64,000 bases of DNA from positions 1 to 64,000 of the forward strand of contig JBNGIQ010008494.1 in assembly GCA_049999765.1 (NCBI GenBank), read 5' to 3'. The notes under the pieces were generated by a model. That model saw only the letters and a list, made by a program, of their open reading frames with translations, searched no databases and had not been told where the DNA came from. The stretch is from Phaeoceros laevis. Lineage: Eukaryota > Anthocerotophyta > Anthocerotopsida > Notothyladales. This document shows positions 9,991 to 21,600 of this stretch, piece by piece (within the stretch, counting starts at the first letter, position 1; every line of letters starts with the position of its first letter). The position numbers and the translations under genes were made by a program.

Positions 9991-12900
9991 ATGTCGGCTT
10001 TCTGTGCCTGCAAATCTCTGCCATGGAATGCATCGCAGCACCGCTCACCTCATGGCGTCGCGACCACGGAGGCCGCCAGTTTGCGCTCTTCCTTTACCTG
10101 CCGGCACTTGCGATTCAGGTGCAAATGCTGCATGTTTTTAGATGAATCTCTTTCTCGGAAGCACTTCCCAAACAGGCCAATTTCTTTCTCGCGTGCTGCT
10201 CAATTGCAAATTCTGTTGGAGAAATTTTCGGTGACATCCTTTACGTTGTTCTCATCCCATTCGCAGAGGGGAGTGGCAGGGGAGACTGGATCATGTTCTT
10301 CAGTTCAATGAGGCTCAGGTATTGATTACTCCTCAAACAACACGCCAGCGGCTTGTAGCGACAAGAGCACAGTTGGTATGCACCGAGCGCCCATTACAAG
10401 CTGAAATGGTATCGGTGTGCATTCGTGCGTTCTCACAATGATTCCTCTGCAGGCCCTTGCTGATGTCCTGCCCGTGGTTGAGGAAATCGGTGCCACAGCA
10501 CGAAATGTTTCAATGTATGATACTACCTTGAGAGACGGGGCTCAGGTCAGGAATCGAAAACCCGATTATCGTTTTCTATGTCAGTTCAAGAAATTCCTGT
10601 TGCAGGCTGTATGAATAAGCTTCTTTTGCTGGCTAGCCAAGTCTTCGTTTATTTGACAGATGGTGGGGATCTCTTTGACGTTGCCTGATAAGCTCAAGAT
10701 TGCAGACGCTCTGGTGGAACTAGGTAGGTAAGAATGTTGCGTTCTTGAGCTCCACTAATCCATATGTCGTTGCATTCAGGCTTCGCACATTTAAGCTGTG
10801 CAAGGGCTAAACCAGCGATCGCTTTTAAATGTGCTGTAGAATGGCTTGTGTCGTATGATGTATAGAAACAATGCATAAAAGTTCCAATCTCTGACTGCGA
10901 AGTGGGTAATGTGCCTTGAATTTGTGGTTCCTCAGGCGTTGAATACATCGAAGGAGGATGGCCAGGCTCAAATCCTAAAGATGCAGAGTTCTTTAAACAG
11001 TGTAGACCTATTGTGTCAAGATCACAGGGCAGAACAAAGCTGGCTGCATTTGGGGCAACTCGTAGGAAGAATTCTTCTTGTGATAAGGTGGGATAACGAT
11101 TTGGGAATGTGTTTGTTTGCAAGTAACTGCGTTGGACCTATGGGCTTTCTTGTTTGATAGGTTTGAACCGTGCAATGACAGGATAGCAATGTTCAAGCTT
11201 TACTTGCAAGTGAGGCAAATGTGATTACACTGGTTGCGAAGGTACTCTCTGAAGTCAACTTTCGCTTGGCTTGAGTACTGTAGATTAGGTCAAATTTATG
11301 CAACCTATAACCTACTCTCGTTTGTGCAGGCTTGGGATATGCAAGTTCTGCGAGTCCTGGAGACAACGCTGGATGAGAACTTGAACATGATAGCTGATAC
11401 AGTGGCTTATTTCAAGGTCAGAAGGTACTTAGGTGATTCACATGCTTCAGAACTGTAACTTGTAACTAATATTTAACCTGTTCTTTTGTCACAGGTTCGA
11501 GGCAAGGAAGTGATGCTCGATGCTGAGCACTTTTTTGATGGTATAGTTGCAAACAGGTGAGTTCTTGCTATCATGCAATGAATAAAAACTTATAAAAGGA
11601 GTGGGTTCCCTGTCTCTTATTTGGATAATCATCTTGTTGTGCAGGGAGTATGCTCTGAACTGCTTGCAGACTGCTGCAAGAGCTGGAGTTGATGTTGTAG
11701 TGCTCTGCGATACAAATGGTGGTTCTATGCCTTGGGTGGTCGAGGTAGATGCTCCTGTTCTAGTACACACATCTGCAAACAATGTAGTGGTGTATCCGCA
11801 TTCTGACAATGGTGTTTTCTGTAGGAAATGACTAAAGCGGTGAAAGTGTCGCTCGAAGAGTGGCCACATGTCAGGCTGGGTATCCACACACACAATGACA
11901 CCGACATGGCAGTTGCAAATAGTCTATCAGCCGTGCAGGGGGGTGCATCACTTGTTCAAGGGTGTATCAATGGGTATGGGGAGCGCACTGGAAATGCAAA
12001 TCTGGTACAGTAGATTTCAGCACTTGACAACAGATGGCAGCTTCTCGTTATGATCATCCTGATAGTAGACAGCTTTGAGTTCCAACTGAGAACTTTCACC
12101 TCCGACGCAGGTGAGTGTAATTGCTGGTTTGCAAGCAAAACTGGGTTACAGCTGCGTACCTCAAGCTTGTCTACCCCGTTTGGTTGAGATAGCTGCTACA
12201 GTAGCAGAAACTGCTGGGCAAACGATGTCACCATCACAGCCCTATGTGGGATCAAGTGCGTTTGCACACAAAGGAGGAATTCATGTCTCAGCTGTTCGGA
12301 AGGTAAGCACTGAAATGTGTGAGCCTCTCCTGAACAGAAAGTGAATTTTCGCAAACCTGATATTGTATGCCCTCTGTCGACGATGTGGTTGTGAAGGTGG
12401 TTAATTTGGTTTTTTCTCTTTGGCCGTCGGATGGTATGGCAGATACCAGAAAGTTATAATCATATGGATCCTGGACTTGTCGGTAATGCTATGCGCTCGG
12501 TGGTCAGTGAACTCTCTGGACGAGGGAACATTTTTGACAAGGTACTTTGATCTTAGCCCTAATCAACATTAATCAGCTTCAACTTTGCAGCCTTTGTTTC
12601 TAGTACGGTTGCACGGGATCCCGATGTAAGACTGTTCCTTTACCAAGAAGTATTATCTTTCTATTTCTCACCACGGATGGCATCTTTACCCAGGCAGAAA
12701 AAGCAGGTTTGCAGCTGGATAAAGATGTTGCTGGCAGTGTTCTTGCCCGCATCAAGCAGATGGAAAATGAGGTACTAATGGTTATAAGTTTTTCTTTAGT
12801 TTTCTTAATTCTCATTAGCTCATGTCAGCATTATCTCTGCTGTTCTGCAGGGTTGTGCATTTGAGAACGCATCTGCTTCCGTGGATATGCTTATTGTACG

Positions 12901-13864
12901 TAAGGGCAAGGAGTACAGGCAACCGTAAGTCTTTGCCCATGTACAGTTGCCAGATTTCTCTGTGTCAATGTCCATTTTGAGGTAGCGACATCCTGTTCAT
13001 GACTCAGATTTCGAGTGATGGAGTTTTCTGTCATCTCAAGTAATCGAGGGAGGCACGGACACCCCAATGAACCATCCCAGGATGGCGATTCTGGGAGTTC
13101 GTTCGATTTTGGTGAAAGTGATAACCAGGTCAACCAGGCCCTTGTCAAGTTAGCGGTTGGCGATGCAGTCCAGGTTGGTGAACATGAGAAGCTGCTCTCC
13201 GTTGTCATAAAGACTTTGCAACTCAACTGGCTGAGCACTGTCTAACGTGTCAACAGATGAGCGCTGCGGAAGGTAATGGACCTGTCGACGCCCTCAGCCA
13301 TGCATTAAGGTACTTTATGCATTAACGTACTTTATTTCCGTTAACCAGTTTCAACTGACTTTGGGTTGGCTTAGTAGCACACCAAATTGATTTTGCTCTG
13401 ATTTCGAAATTTGTGAGCAGGAAAGCACTGGCAGGGCACTATCCACAACTTCACCAAGTCGAGCTCTCAGACTATCGTGTGAGATTGCTGGAACCCTCAG
13501 AAGCAAGAAAAGGCACCATGTCAACAACCCGAGTTACGATCGACTTCGCTGATGGCCAGGGGAACAAATGGACCACGGTATCTTCTCAAGCCTGGCAAAT
13601 GGTTTTGCATAGCATGTGCCTCATTTGTCTTCACAAGCATGCTAACAGCAAAGCTATACTTTGAACAGGTGGGTGCTCACTGTTCTATTGTGGAGGCGAG
13701 CTTTCGTGCCCTTGTCGACGGTCTTGAGTTCGGCATTGTCAACTGCTCACAGGTTTGCTGATTAGTAGACAGACACATGCTTATTATCATGTAAGCCCCA
13801 CCACGCCCTTGTGCAACTAACGCTGAGTACACCATTTCAGGACGGATGCCTATTGACCACGTGA
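9991..13864 (+). CDS. cimA: (R)-citramalate synthase-type enzyme (CimA, LeuA-like C-terminal domain), plastid-targeted
   Basis: Nineteen exons give a continuous 653-aa protein: 9991-10118, 10267-10375, 10453-10545, 10660-10723, 10936-11087, 11182-11241, 11330-11416, 11495-11556, 11645-11744, 11825-12004, 12111-12302, 12443-12541, 12694-12771, 12851-12924, 13008-13173, 13257-13309, 13421-13577, 13669-13752, 13841-13864. The Ser/Arg/Cys-rich, acid-poor leader ([19 protein letters not shown]) fits a transit peptide. Catalytic-barrel signatures are [45 protein letters not shown] (metal-binding HxH) and [21 protein letters not shown] marks citramalate synthase rather than plant isopropylmalate synthase. 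The C-terminus ([32 protein letters not shown]) is the LeuA-type allosteric domain. The family reaction condenses pyruvate with acetyl-CoA to citramalate, a threonine-independent route to 2-oxobutyrate and isoleucine. If the last intron is retained, translation stops at 13761. Substrate is inferred from family only. Confidence 0.88.
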
Positions 13865-14761
13865 TGAGTTTCGGACAGGGACACACGTTTCATTTTTTGC
13901 GAGTTTGCATGTCTAGAAATGTGGAAGCAGCCCTGCTATCTTGATGCACCAGAGCTCTTTGCTTGATGTACAATAGATGGGATCTGGGCATCCAGTTGAA
14001 GTATAGCTGGATCCAATGGACTTAATGTTTCCGTGTTAAATGTGGGACTCTAGCTTGATCTCTATGGTCTCAAATGGGTTCATATTGCCGTGTTCACACT
14101 GGTTGGATTGGAAAAATTTCGAGTCCAATAACAGTACACACAAGGTGGAGTCCTTGTGACCCAGCACCTAACTACGAAAGGTAAACTGGACACTTGAAGA
14201 GCTAACCGACTTCTAGCCACGGTCTAACAAAAAGCCGTGGCTGTGCTCAAATTGGATGACATTCTCCCTTAGTATGATGACTTCGTGAGTGTTTTCGGAC
14301 AGAAAGCATTCCCTCAATGCTTACCACTTGGGGCATTGAAGCGTTCGAGACTCGAGACATGACACACATGCAGAAGTGACGTCTATTCCCGCACCAGCTG
14401 AGAACCAAAAGTCTTGGTGTCCAGGCCGATTGCGTCACAGCCTCTTGCTCGGGTAGTTGCCACACCCAGAATCCCAGATGTATGCATGTAACAGATTACC
14501 GCCCAAGACGGGCCAGCGACAAATATTGGAGTTGCAACAAATGCATACGGTGCAAACCAGTCTGGCATTTTGGACTATGCCTGGCTGGGACGGCTCAGGA
14601 CTGGGAATGGCTTTAGACACAATTCAAGCGAATGATGTCCTCACCTCTTTCCTAACACATTTGAAGGTGGAGTTTGATCCGGCAGAACAGTATGGGTCAC
14701 ATCGATATGCGAAGCCTTCATATGGTGAACTGGTACAGATCCGGTTCGGTCGGTTCGGTTA
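13865..14761. other. Intergenic, no gene seen
   Basis: About 900 bp without a supported gene on either strand. A short GGTTC(A/G) microrepeat lies at 14742-14759, directly before the start of the next PPR gene. Confidence 0.5.
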
Positions 14762-17700
14762 ATGGCTGCCAGCTCGTTGCGGTTGGAATTTGGGGTGACA
14801 GCATCGCCGTTGACTACCCGTTTGCGACCAATTTTCGCCCCGCGATGCATCGAAGAACTAGTACCTAAGAGTGGTGAATTTAAAGCCTTCAGCCATGTAG
14901 CCAGGGAATGGTGTGGGAAATGCCAAGCATCCTTTGAAAATGAAGGAATGTCTCAAGAGGAGGTGCAGGAGTTTTTCTGGCAAGATTTGTTCACAAATCC
15001 GACACAGTGGAGGGACAACAGACAGAGCAAGCCGACTCCCCAGCATCCTGATTTTAGGCACAAGAAGTCCAAGGTCGCCCTATGGCTAGACAATCGGCAC
15101 AAGCCTGCTTGGGTGGACTCGCAGCTAGCCACGTGGGGCGCTGAGAAGAAGGGGCCTTCAGAGTCCATGTGCACCCCAGTTCGAGGGCAAGGAGCTGCTG
15201 GTAAGTTGGCAGCGCATGATGGCCATTTGGAGGTTGGAATGTGCAGGAAACTATGTGAGGATGGACGGATCAGTGACGCTGTGGATGCGTTGAACCTTCT
15301 GGTGCAACGAGGATGCCATGTGTCCACTAGTCTCTTTTACATTGTTCTCAAGAGGTGCATCGCACGCAAGGACCTGGTTCGGGGCAGGCAAATTCATGCT
15401 CTCACTGTCAAAAGTGGGTATGAAGGAAATGCATTTTTGGCCACCCACCTCATTGGTCTGTATGCTTCGCATGGGAAGTTGGAGGAAGCAATGCGAGTTT
15501 TTACCAAGGTACCTAGACCTACTGCACATAACTGGGCCACCATCATATTTGCATATGCTCGACATGGAGAGGCTGCACAGGCTGTACGATTGTATCAACA
15601 GATGCGTGGGTCCACCGTTAAGCCCGACAACCGTATATACTCAGCAGTTCTCAAAGCTTGTGCCACTGCGGGCGATTTAGGTGCCGGCCGGGAGGTGCAT
15701 GCTGATATTCTTGCGAGTCCTGGGGAGACAGATATTTTTGTTCAAACAGGGCTTCTTGATATGTACGCAAAATGCAAGAGCTTGGAGGATGCCCGCAGAG
15801 TTTTTGACAGACTTCCAGAGAGAAATGTGGTGACATGGAATGCGATGCTTGCAGGTTATGCCCAGCAGGGCATGGGTCAGGAAGCCCTCAATCTTTACCG
15901 TAGTATGCAACAGGAGGGCAGCTCGCTAGCCAATTCTGTTACATTTGTATGCCTCCTGCTGGCATGTGCGACTGTAGGTGTAGGAGCTCTGAAGCAGGGA
16001 AAGCAGCTCCACTCACAGATTGTAGAACGTGGACTCCAAGACGAAATGGTTCTGGGGGGTAGCTTGGTCAACATGTATTCAAAATGCGGTAGCACAGAGG
16101 ATGCTCGAAGAGTGTTCAACAAGCTTTCGGCGAAAAGTGTGGTAACGTGGACTGCCATGATGACAGGTTATATCCAGCAGGGAATGGGTGAGGAGGCCCT
16201 CAGTTTTTACAGTAGTATGCAGCAAGAAGGCCTCTCTCCTCCGGACTCAGTGACATTTGTATGCCTTCTGCAGGCGTGTGCTAGTGTAGGCATAGGAGCT
16301 CTGCTTCACGGAAAGCAGCTCCATGCACAGATTGAGGAACAAGGACTGCAAGACGATGTGGTTCTAGGTGGCAGCTTAGTTAACATGTATGTAGATTGTG
16401 GTAATTTAGATGATGCTCGCAGCGTGTTTGACAGGCTTCCAGACAAGAATGTTGTAACATGGACTGCCATGATTGCAGGTTATGCCCAGCAGGGAATGGG
16501 TCAGGAAGCACTTGGTCTTTACGACAGGATGCAACAGGAGGGCCTCTCTCCTCCAGATTCTGTTGTATTTGTCTGCCTCCTGCAGGCTTGTGCAAGTGTG
16601 GGTATAGCAGCTCTGCAGCAGGGAAAACAGCTGCACACACAGATTGAAGAACAAAGGGTTCGACATGATGTAGCTCTAGGTGGTAGCTTGGTTAACATGT
16701 ATGCAAAGTGTGGTAACTTAGAGGATGCTCGCAGAGTGTTTGACACACTTCCAGACAAAAATGTGGTGACATGGAATGCAATGCTTGCAGGTTATGCCCA
16801 GCAGGGGATGGGTCAAGAAGCGCTCGGTCTTTACAGTAGTATGCAGCGAGAAGGCATCACGTCTCCAGATTCTGTCACATTTTTGAGCATCCTACAGGCA
16901 TGTGCAACTGTAGCAGCTCTGCCTGTAGGAAAGCAGCTCCATGCAGAGATCAAGGAACGAGGATTGCAAACTGACCTGGCTGTGGGACCTGCATTGGTTA
17001 ATATGTATGCAAAGTGTGGGAGCATGTCTGATTCACAGCAGGTGTTTGATTCACTGCCTGAAAAAACCGCAGAGGCATGGGGTGCACTGATTGGTGGATA
17101 TGCCCGCCAAGGAGAAAGTAGGGTAGTGTTTGACTTGCTTGACACTATGACACTGGACGGCATACAGCCAAATGGCATCACGTTTCTCAGTCTGCTGACA
17201 GTGTGCAGCCACAAGGGTCTGGCGGACAAAGGACGAAAGTACTTTGAGGCCATGAGGACAGACTATGGCATCAGTCCAAGCGTAGAGCACTACACATGCA
17301 TGATGGATCTTTTGGGTCGTGCAGGTCATCTTGACGAGGCGCTACAGATGGCCAAGACAATGCCTTTGCCACCTGATATTGCAGTGTGGCTCACACTGTT
17401 AGGTGCTTGTCACAAGTGGAATAACATTGAGGTCGGAAAACAGATTTTTGAGCTTGCAGTGAGTGTGGATCCAGAGGATGCCGCGTCGTATGTGTTGATG
17501 TCCAACATTTATGCAAGGGCTGGGCTGTGGGAGGAGGCAAAGGAGATGCAAGCAAGGAGAGTGAAATTCGGGGCATGGAAGCAGCCTGGCCAGAGCTGGT
17601 GCATCGACATGGGTGGATTGGTGCATACGTTTGTAGTTGGGGGTAAGAAGCATCATGAAAGTGAAGGTATCTATGCTAGGCTGGAACAGCTGGTCCCCAG

Positions 17701-17773
17701 AATGAACAAGGAAGAGTATGTGCCCCACCTGCACTCATCATTGCGGGATTTATGTGATGAGAAGGCAGCTTGA
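14762..17773 (+). CDS. PLS-class PPR protein, E2/PG-box end without DYW domain, N-terminal PDF motif
   Basis: Single-exon gene, 1003 aa. Residues about 66-124 carry the clearest PDF-like block in the window: FFWQDLFTNPTQWRDNR, then HPDFRHKKSK, then LWLDN...PAWVDSQL, matching the pattern of OSB organellar ssDNA-binding proteins. A PLS array follows. Four consecutive PLS triplets repeat with a strict 312-bp (104-aa) period and high identity (DSVTFVCLLQACASVG..., LVNMYAKCGNLEDARRVFD). E1/E2 motifs follow. A normal PG box (QPGQSWCIDM) is present, unlike the KP of the other two genes. The protein then stops shortly after EEYVPHLHSSLRDLC, just before the HSE deaminase motif would begin. It therefore cannot deaminate on its own. 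Members of this class usually act with a separate DYW partner or in splicing/stability; that role is inference. Confidence 0.93.
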   Translation: MAASSLRLEFGVTASPLTTRLRPIFAPRCIEELVPKSGEFKAFSHVAREWCGKCQASFENEGMSQEEVQEFFWQDLFTNPTQWRDNRQSKPTPQHPDFRHKKSKVALWLDNRHKPAWVDSQLATWGAEKKGPSESMCTPVRGQGAAGKLAAHDGHLEVGMCRKLCEDGRISDAVDALNLLVQRGCHVSTSLFYIVLKRCIARKDLVRGRQIHALTVKSGYEGNAFLATHLIGLYASHGKLEEAMRVFTKVPRPTAHNWATIIFAYARHGEAAQAVRLYQQMRGSTVKPDNRIYSAVLKACATAGDLGAGREVHADILASPGETDIFVQTGLLDMYAKCKSLEDARRVFDRLPERNVVTWNAMLAGYAQQGMGQEALNLYRSMQQEGSSLANSVTFVCLLLACATVGVGALKQGKQLHSQIVERGLQDEMVLGGSLVNMYSKCGSTEDARRVFNKLSAKSVVTWTAMMTGYIQQGMGEEALSFYSSMQQEGLSPPDSVTFVCLLQACASVGIGALLHGKQLHAQIEEQGLQDDVVLGGSLVNMYVDCGNLDDARSVFDRLPDKNVVTWTAMIAGYAQQGMGQEALGLYDRMQQEGLSPPDSVVFVCLLQACASVGIAALQQGKQLHTQIEEQRVRHDVALGGSLVNMYAKCGNLEDARRVFDTLPDKNVVTWNAMLAGYAQQGMGQEALGLYSSMQREGITSPDSVTFLSILQACATVAALPVGKQLHAEIKERGLQTDLAVGPALVNMYAKCGSMSDSQQVFDSLPEKTAEAWGALIGGYARQGESRVVFDLLDTMTLDGIQPNGITFLSLLTVCSHKGLADKGRKYFEAMRTDYGISPSVEHYTCMMDLLGRAGHLDEALQMAKTMPLPPDIAVWLTLLGACHKWNNIEVGKQIFELAVSVDPEDAASYVLMSNIYARAGLWEEAKEMQARRVKFGAWKQPGQSWCIDMGGLVHTFVVGGKKHHESEGIYARLEQLVPRMNKEEYVPHLHSSLRDLCDEKAA
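15932..17179 (+). repeat. Four in-register 312-bp PLS-triplet repeats inside the PPR gene
   Basis: The codons for xSV(T/V)F recur at about 15932, 16244, 16556 and 16868, exactly 312 bp apart. Units two and three are nearly identical at protein level, pointing to recent duplication or gene conversion of whole P-L-S triplets. The repeat unit is probably the source of the decayed copy downstream at 17840-18290. Confidence 0.8.
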
Positions 17774-17839
17774 GTTGTGTAATAAGACTGTAAAAAGGTA
17801 ATTGCGGAGTTAAAGGTCTAGTAAAAGTGCTATTTTTCC

Positions 17840-18290
17840 AAGCTGGCACCTCTGCATCAGGGAACGGCTGCTCACAGATTGAAGAACAAGGAGTTCGACA
17901 TGATGTAGCTCTGGGTGATCGCTTAGATAACATGTATTCCATGTGTGGTAGCTCAAAGGATGCTCAAAGGGGTTTTGACAGACGTCCAGACAAAAAAAAA
18001 ACTCAAGCATGCTTGCAGGTTATACCCAGCAGGATCTTCCATATGGGATGGAAGGTCTTGGGCCTTCACTCTATTATGCAACAAGAACACATGACATCGC
18101 AGACATTTGTACTTTGTTTCATCCCCGACATGCAACTGCATCAGCTCTGCCTTGGGGAAGCAGCTCCTTGCACGGTTCAAGGAACGAGGATTGCAAATTA
18201 ATTTGAATTTGGTCGGCAATGTGTGTTAAGTGTTGGAGCATGTCTCGTCTCCACCAGGATTTTGGTTCATTGCCTGCACACCACACAGTG
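17840..18290 (+). pseudogene. Decayed copy of PPR repeats from the upstream PPR gene
   Basis: Beginning 67 bp after the PPR stop codon, shifted frames encode fragments that track the upstream gene in order: CSQIEEQGVRHDVALGDRL, then NMYSMCGSSKDAQRGFDR, then MLAGYTQQ, then a region matching KERGLQ and the CG/SM-SDS segment near 18190-18270. They align with about 16620-17065 of the intact gene. Frameshifts, an A-run at 17991-18001 and stop codons prevent translation. Order and orientation are conserved, so unequal crossing-over within the 312-bp repeats is the simplest origin. Confidence 0.75.
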
Positions 18291-18695
18291 TGCACACTCA
18301 TAGTCCTAGCTTACATATCAGGAGTAGAAAAGCAAATTATTGTCTGGCGCGATCCATGTTTCTGTGCTTCCTGTTCTCACCACCTTCAGTTGTTAATATG
18401 CCTTGGGATTAGATAAAGCCACTCAGCACCTGCTTGGCACGTCTAAGCGCGTGTGACCATCAGCAGTTACATCCTGTTCAAAACAAGCGGCTGTAAGCGA
18501 AGTTGTGGTGCCAAAATAAACTTATTGTCTCGCAAAAAATGCGTTTGTATGTGCCCGCCTTTCACGTTTGGCTCCTGGACATGTGCCACGAGCATACAGG
18601 AGAAGCGGCCCTAAATAGAACGGTGGTGGCATGCTGGCTCGCCTAAATTTTGAGCTGCAGACATCACGTTCAGAATTCAATCGTTGTAGAAGTAC
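18291..18695. other. Intergenic, no gene seen
   Basis: This lies between the PPR fragment and the 3' end of the minus-strand MATE gene. No coding or repeat structure was recognised. Confidence 0.5.
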
Positions 18696-21600
18696 TTAGG
18701 CATATTTCACAGTCATGCCCTTCTGAGAGTGGCCCTCCAAGAGAAAACTTTTTGGAGACCTCAGTCGAGAGTATGACTGTAAGAAACGGCCCTGCAGAGA
18801 GAACAGTTGAATGAGCAATCGCCCCAACAGCACGTCACCATAGATTTAAACCATCCAGTCAACCGGCGGGGAAGTGTCTCACCATTTGGAAGCATACGAG
18901 TGTCCACCAACTGCCTCGGAGCCCAAAACCAAGACTGTTTGATATCTGTGCCACATTCAAAAAGAGACAACTGTGAGCAACTCCATCACACTTCAAAGTA
19001 GCAATACACCATTGTAGAGCATTTACCAGGAGGAGGACAGCGCCGCCTAGAAAACAGGATACCATACTGAAGCTTAAGTACTTCAGATCCCTCCCAGCCT
19101 GCGGACATAAATGATAAACATAGTGAGAACAGAAACAAAGGAAAGCTTGAAGGGGAAAGAAAATGTGACTAACTGATTCCACTGACCAGCAAAGTTCCTT
19201 CACAGGCAAGCGTTGGCGGAGTCAACGCGGTAGCAAACCAAAAAGGAAGTGTAACAGTCCTCATCTGCACAGACGAGGCCCATGTTTCATGTGATAAAAG
19301 TTGAGTGATCTGCACAACCTTAAGCAAATTTTTACTGTGAGGGCGTTGTGGACACACCTGCTCTATGACTGCCATGTCTTTCGTGAAAATCTGTGGTACA
19401 AACCAGGGAACAAACACAAATATGGAGCCTAAACTGGAACCTACTATGGCTCCGATAATAAGAAGGGATTTCAGAAACGACCTTGCCTGCAGAGTCAAAA
19501 CCAGTCAGGTTCATCACAATTAGCTACCCTACTTTCACGCACACCTTTTGACTGTGAATATTAGAAGTATACCTCTTTCAGGTTGCGGTTCGGTCCGCTA
19601 ATAAGGGCTGGCATAAAAGATTGTGCTGTTTGACAGAGAGGCTCACCCCATACAGTACAAATACCAAAGATTCCTATCATTACCTGGTGCGAAGGACAGA
19701 AAGCAGTCAGAGAGAACACTAGAGCCGGGAAATAAAAACCAACTGCAAGTTGTGAGGGTGCTTCATTAGATGAAAACAACGTACCTGATGCCCAGCGAGA
19801 GTGCTGGATCCCAAAGAGGTAGCGAGATATGTAATCAGCGTGTAAAAGCAAACCTGTACCACAGTGGAAAAATAATGTAGTTGATCCAAGGTGAGTTTAA
19901 GTTGATGTGAAACTGAAGTATCATATCAGACTACAAATTCGTAGAACACACGTACCTTTGAAAACATAGTAAGGAGCACGGGTGCAGCAATGTCAACCAT
20001 TTGAATGAACTCCTCAAAAGAAGGTATTGACATAGCCAGTGCATTGTAGCCCTTCCCATTTATCGACTTTAGCATCATGAACGTTCCCACATACTGGACC
20101 ACCGAACATATGACACAAACTTTAAAACATGAACGCTGTAGAATCTTGCACTTGCGAATCGAACCTATTCCGGCCCAATATTATATAACAACACAGCACA
20201 GCAAGAGATGCTCACCTGTGAAACCATGGTGGCCCAGGCCGCACCAGCAATTCCATATCCAAGAAAGGAGCAAAGAATGATGTCGCCGAAGCAATTTACA
20301 AAACTTGCAAGAGCCAAAACCCTCAAGGGCCCCCAGGAATCTTTCATGCCCAAGCTGCAAATAGCGACAAGGAAATCAGGAACCAAAAATCTATATGGGC
20401 AAACAATTGTTTATCCTCAACTTGGAGATAGTGGTCAGATTGTACAGTACCTCGCACTCTGAGCTACCATGCCCACTAAAACTGCTGGCCATGCGAATCC
20501 TCTAATCTGCAACCCATCACTGTTAGTAAGAATTGATGCATTGATTGAAGGGCATTAAAAGGGTTTCTCAATCATGCTGTTGCCTTTTATTCTGCTCTCA
20601 GACAACAGCTTATGAACAGCTTCTGGGTTTCACAAAGTAGGCCAATGTCATCACAAACCCTTACTTTTACGTATGTTTGAGCAGCAGGGATGAGACCAGC
20701 ATTCTTTGCTCCAACAAACGCTGTTACAATCGCAAAAGGCAGTATGTCAATCGCCTAAATTCGGCTGTAAACAGCGCACAAGTGGACAATTAATGTGCAC
20801 GCCAAGCAAGTCAGGCTTGAGTGAAACTCAAATGAGACACCTTCCACGCTTTTACAAAAAGAAATAAGCAGGCAATCTCTAGTAGTGATCTCAGTCAAGG
20901 ACCTAACACGATATAAGAACCAAGAAGGAGATTATACCTTTCAGTAGGGGTGCCGAACTGTACCCAGTAAACCAGAACATGGCCCACCCACATGCAAAAG
21001 ACACAAACAAGAGTCTCGAGAGATGCCCTGCTACCTCAGCTTTGTCCTGCACAACAATTATGCAGCAACCTTTAAAATTAAACAGAGTCTTGAATGAACA
21101 GGATGTCCCAAGAATGAGTGGCCAGCTGTTCACAAGGAAAATGTGCCATACGGTCTATTACCTTCTTTGCGATAGACGTGGCTATTAGGTTTGAGGTTGC
21201 AATTGACAGGAACATGAAGATGTAGCAAAGTTGGTCACAGAGGACTGTCCCAGGACCTGATGAAAGAAGTAACATGAAGAGCATGACGGTCAGACATTTC
21301 AGATAACGAAAAGAAACCATGTGTGCTAAAGAACTGTGGCGGAAAGCACACTGGTTAGCAGTCAGTTGGTGTAGCCTTGTATATTACCCAATGCTGCAAG
21401 CTCCAGCGAGCTGCTTTGGCCCACCACAGCTGTGTCAATTATACTCATTAGTGGTCCTGAGAGCCAAATTCCAAGGGCTGGCCCAGCAAACACCATGATT
21501 TCACGCATTTGATCCCAGAGATTATGACTGTCCGAGAGTCGTGCACCGCCCAAAGATTGCTCATGAGAGACTGAATCCGAATCTCCCTCCGGTGAGACAT

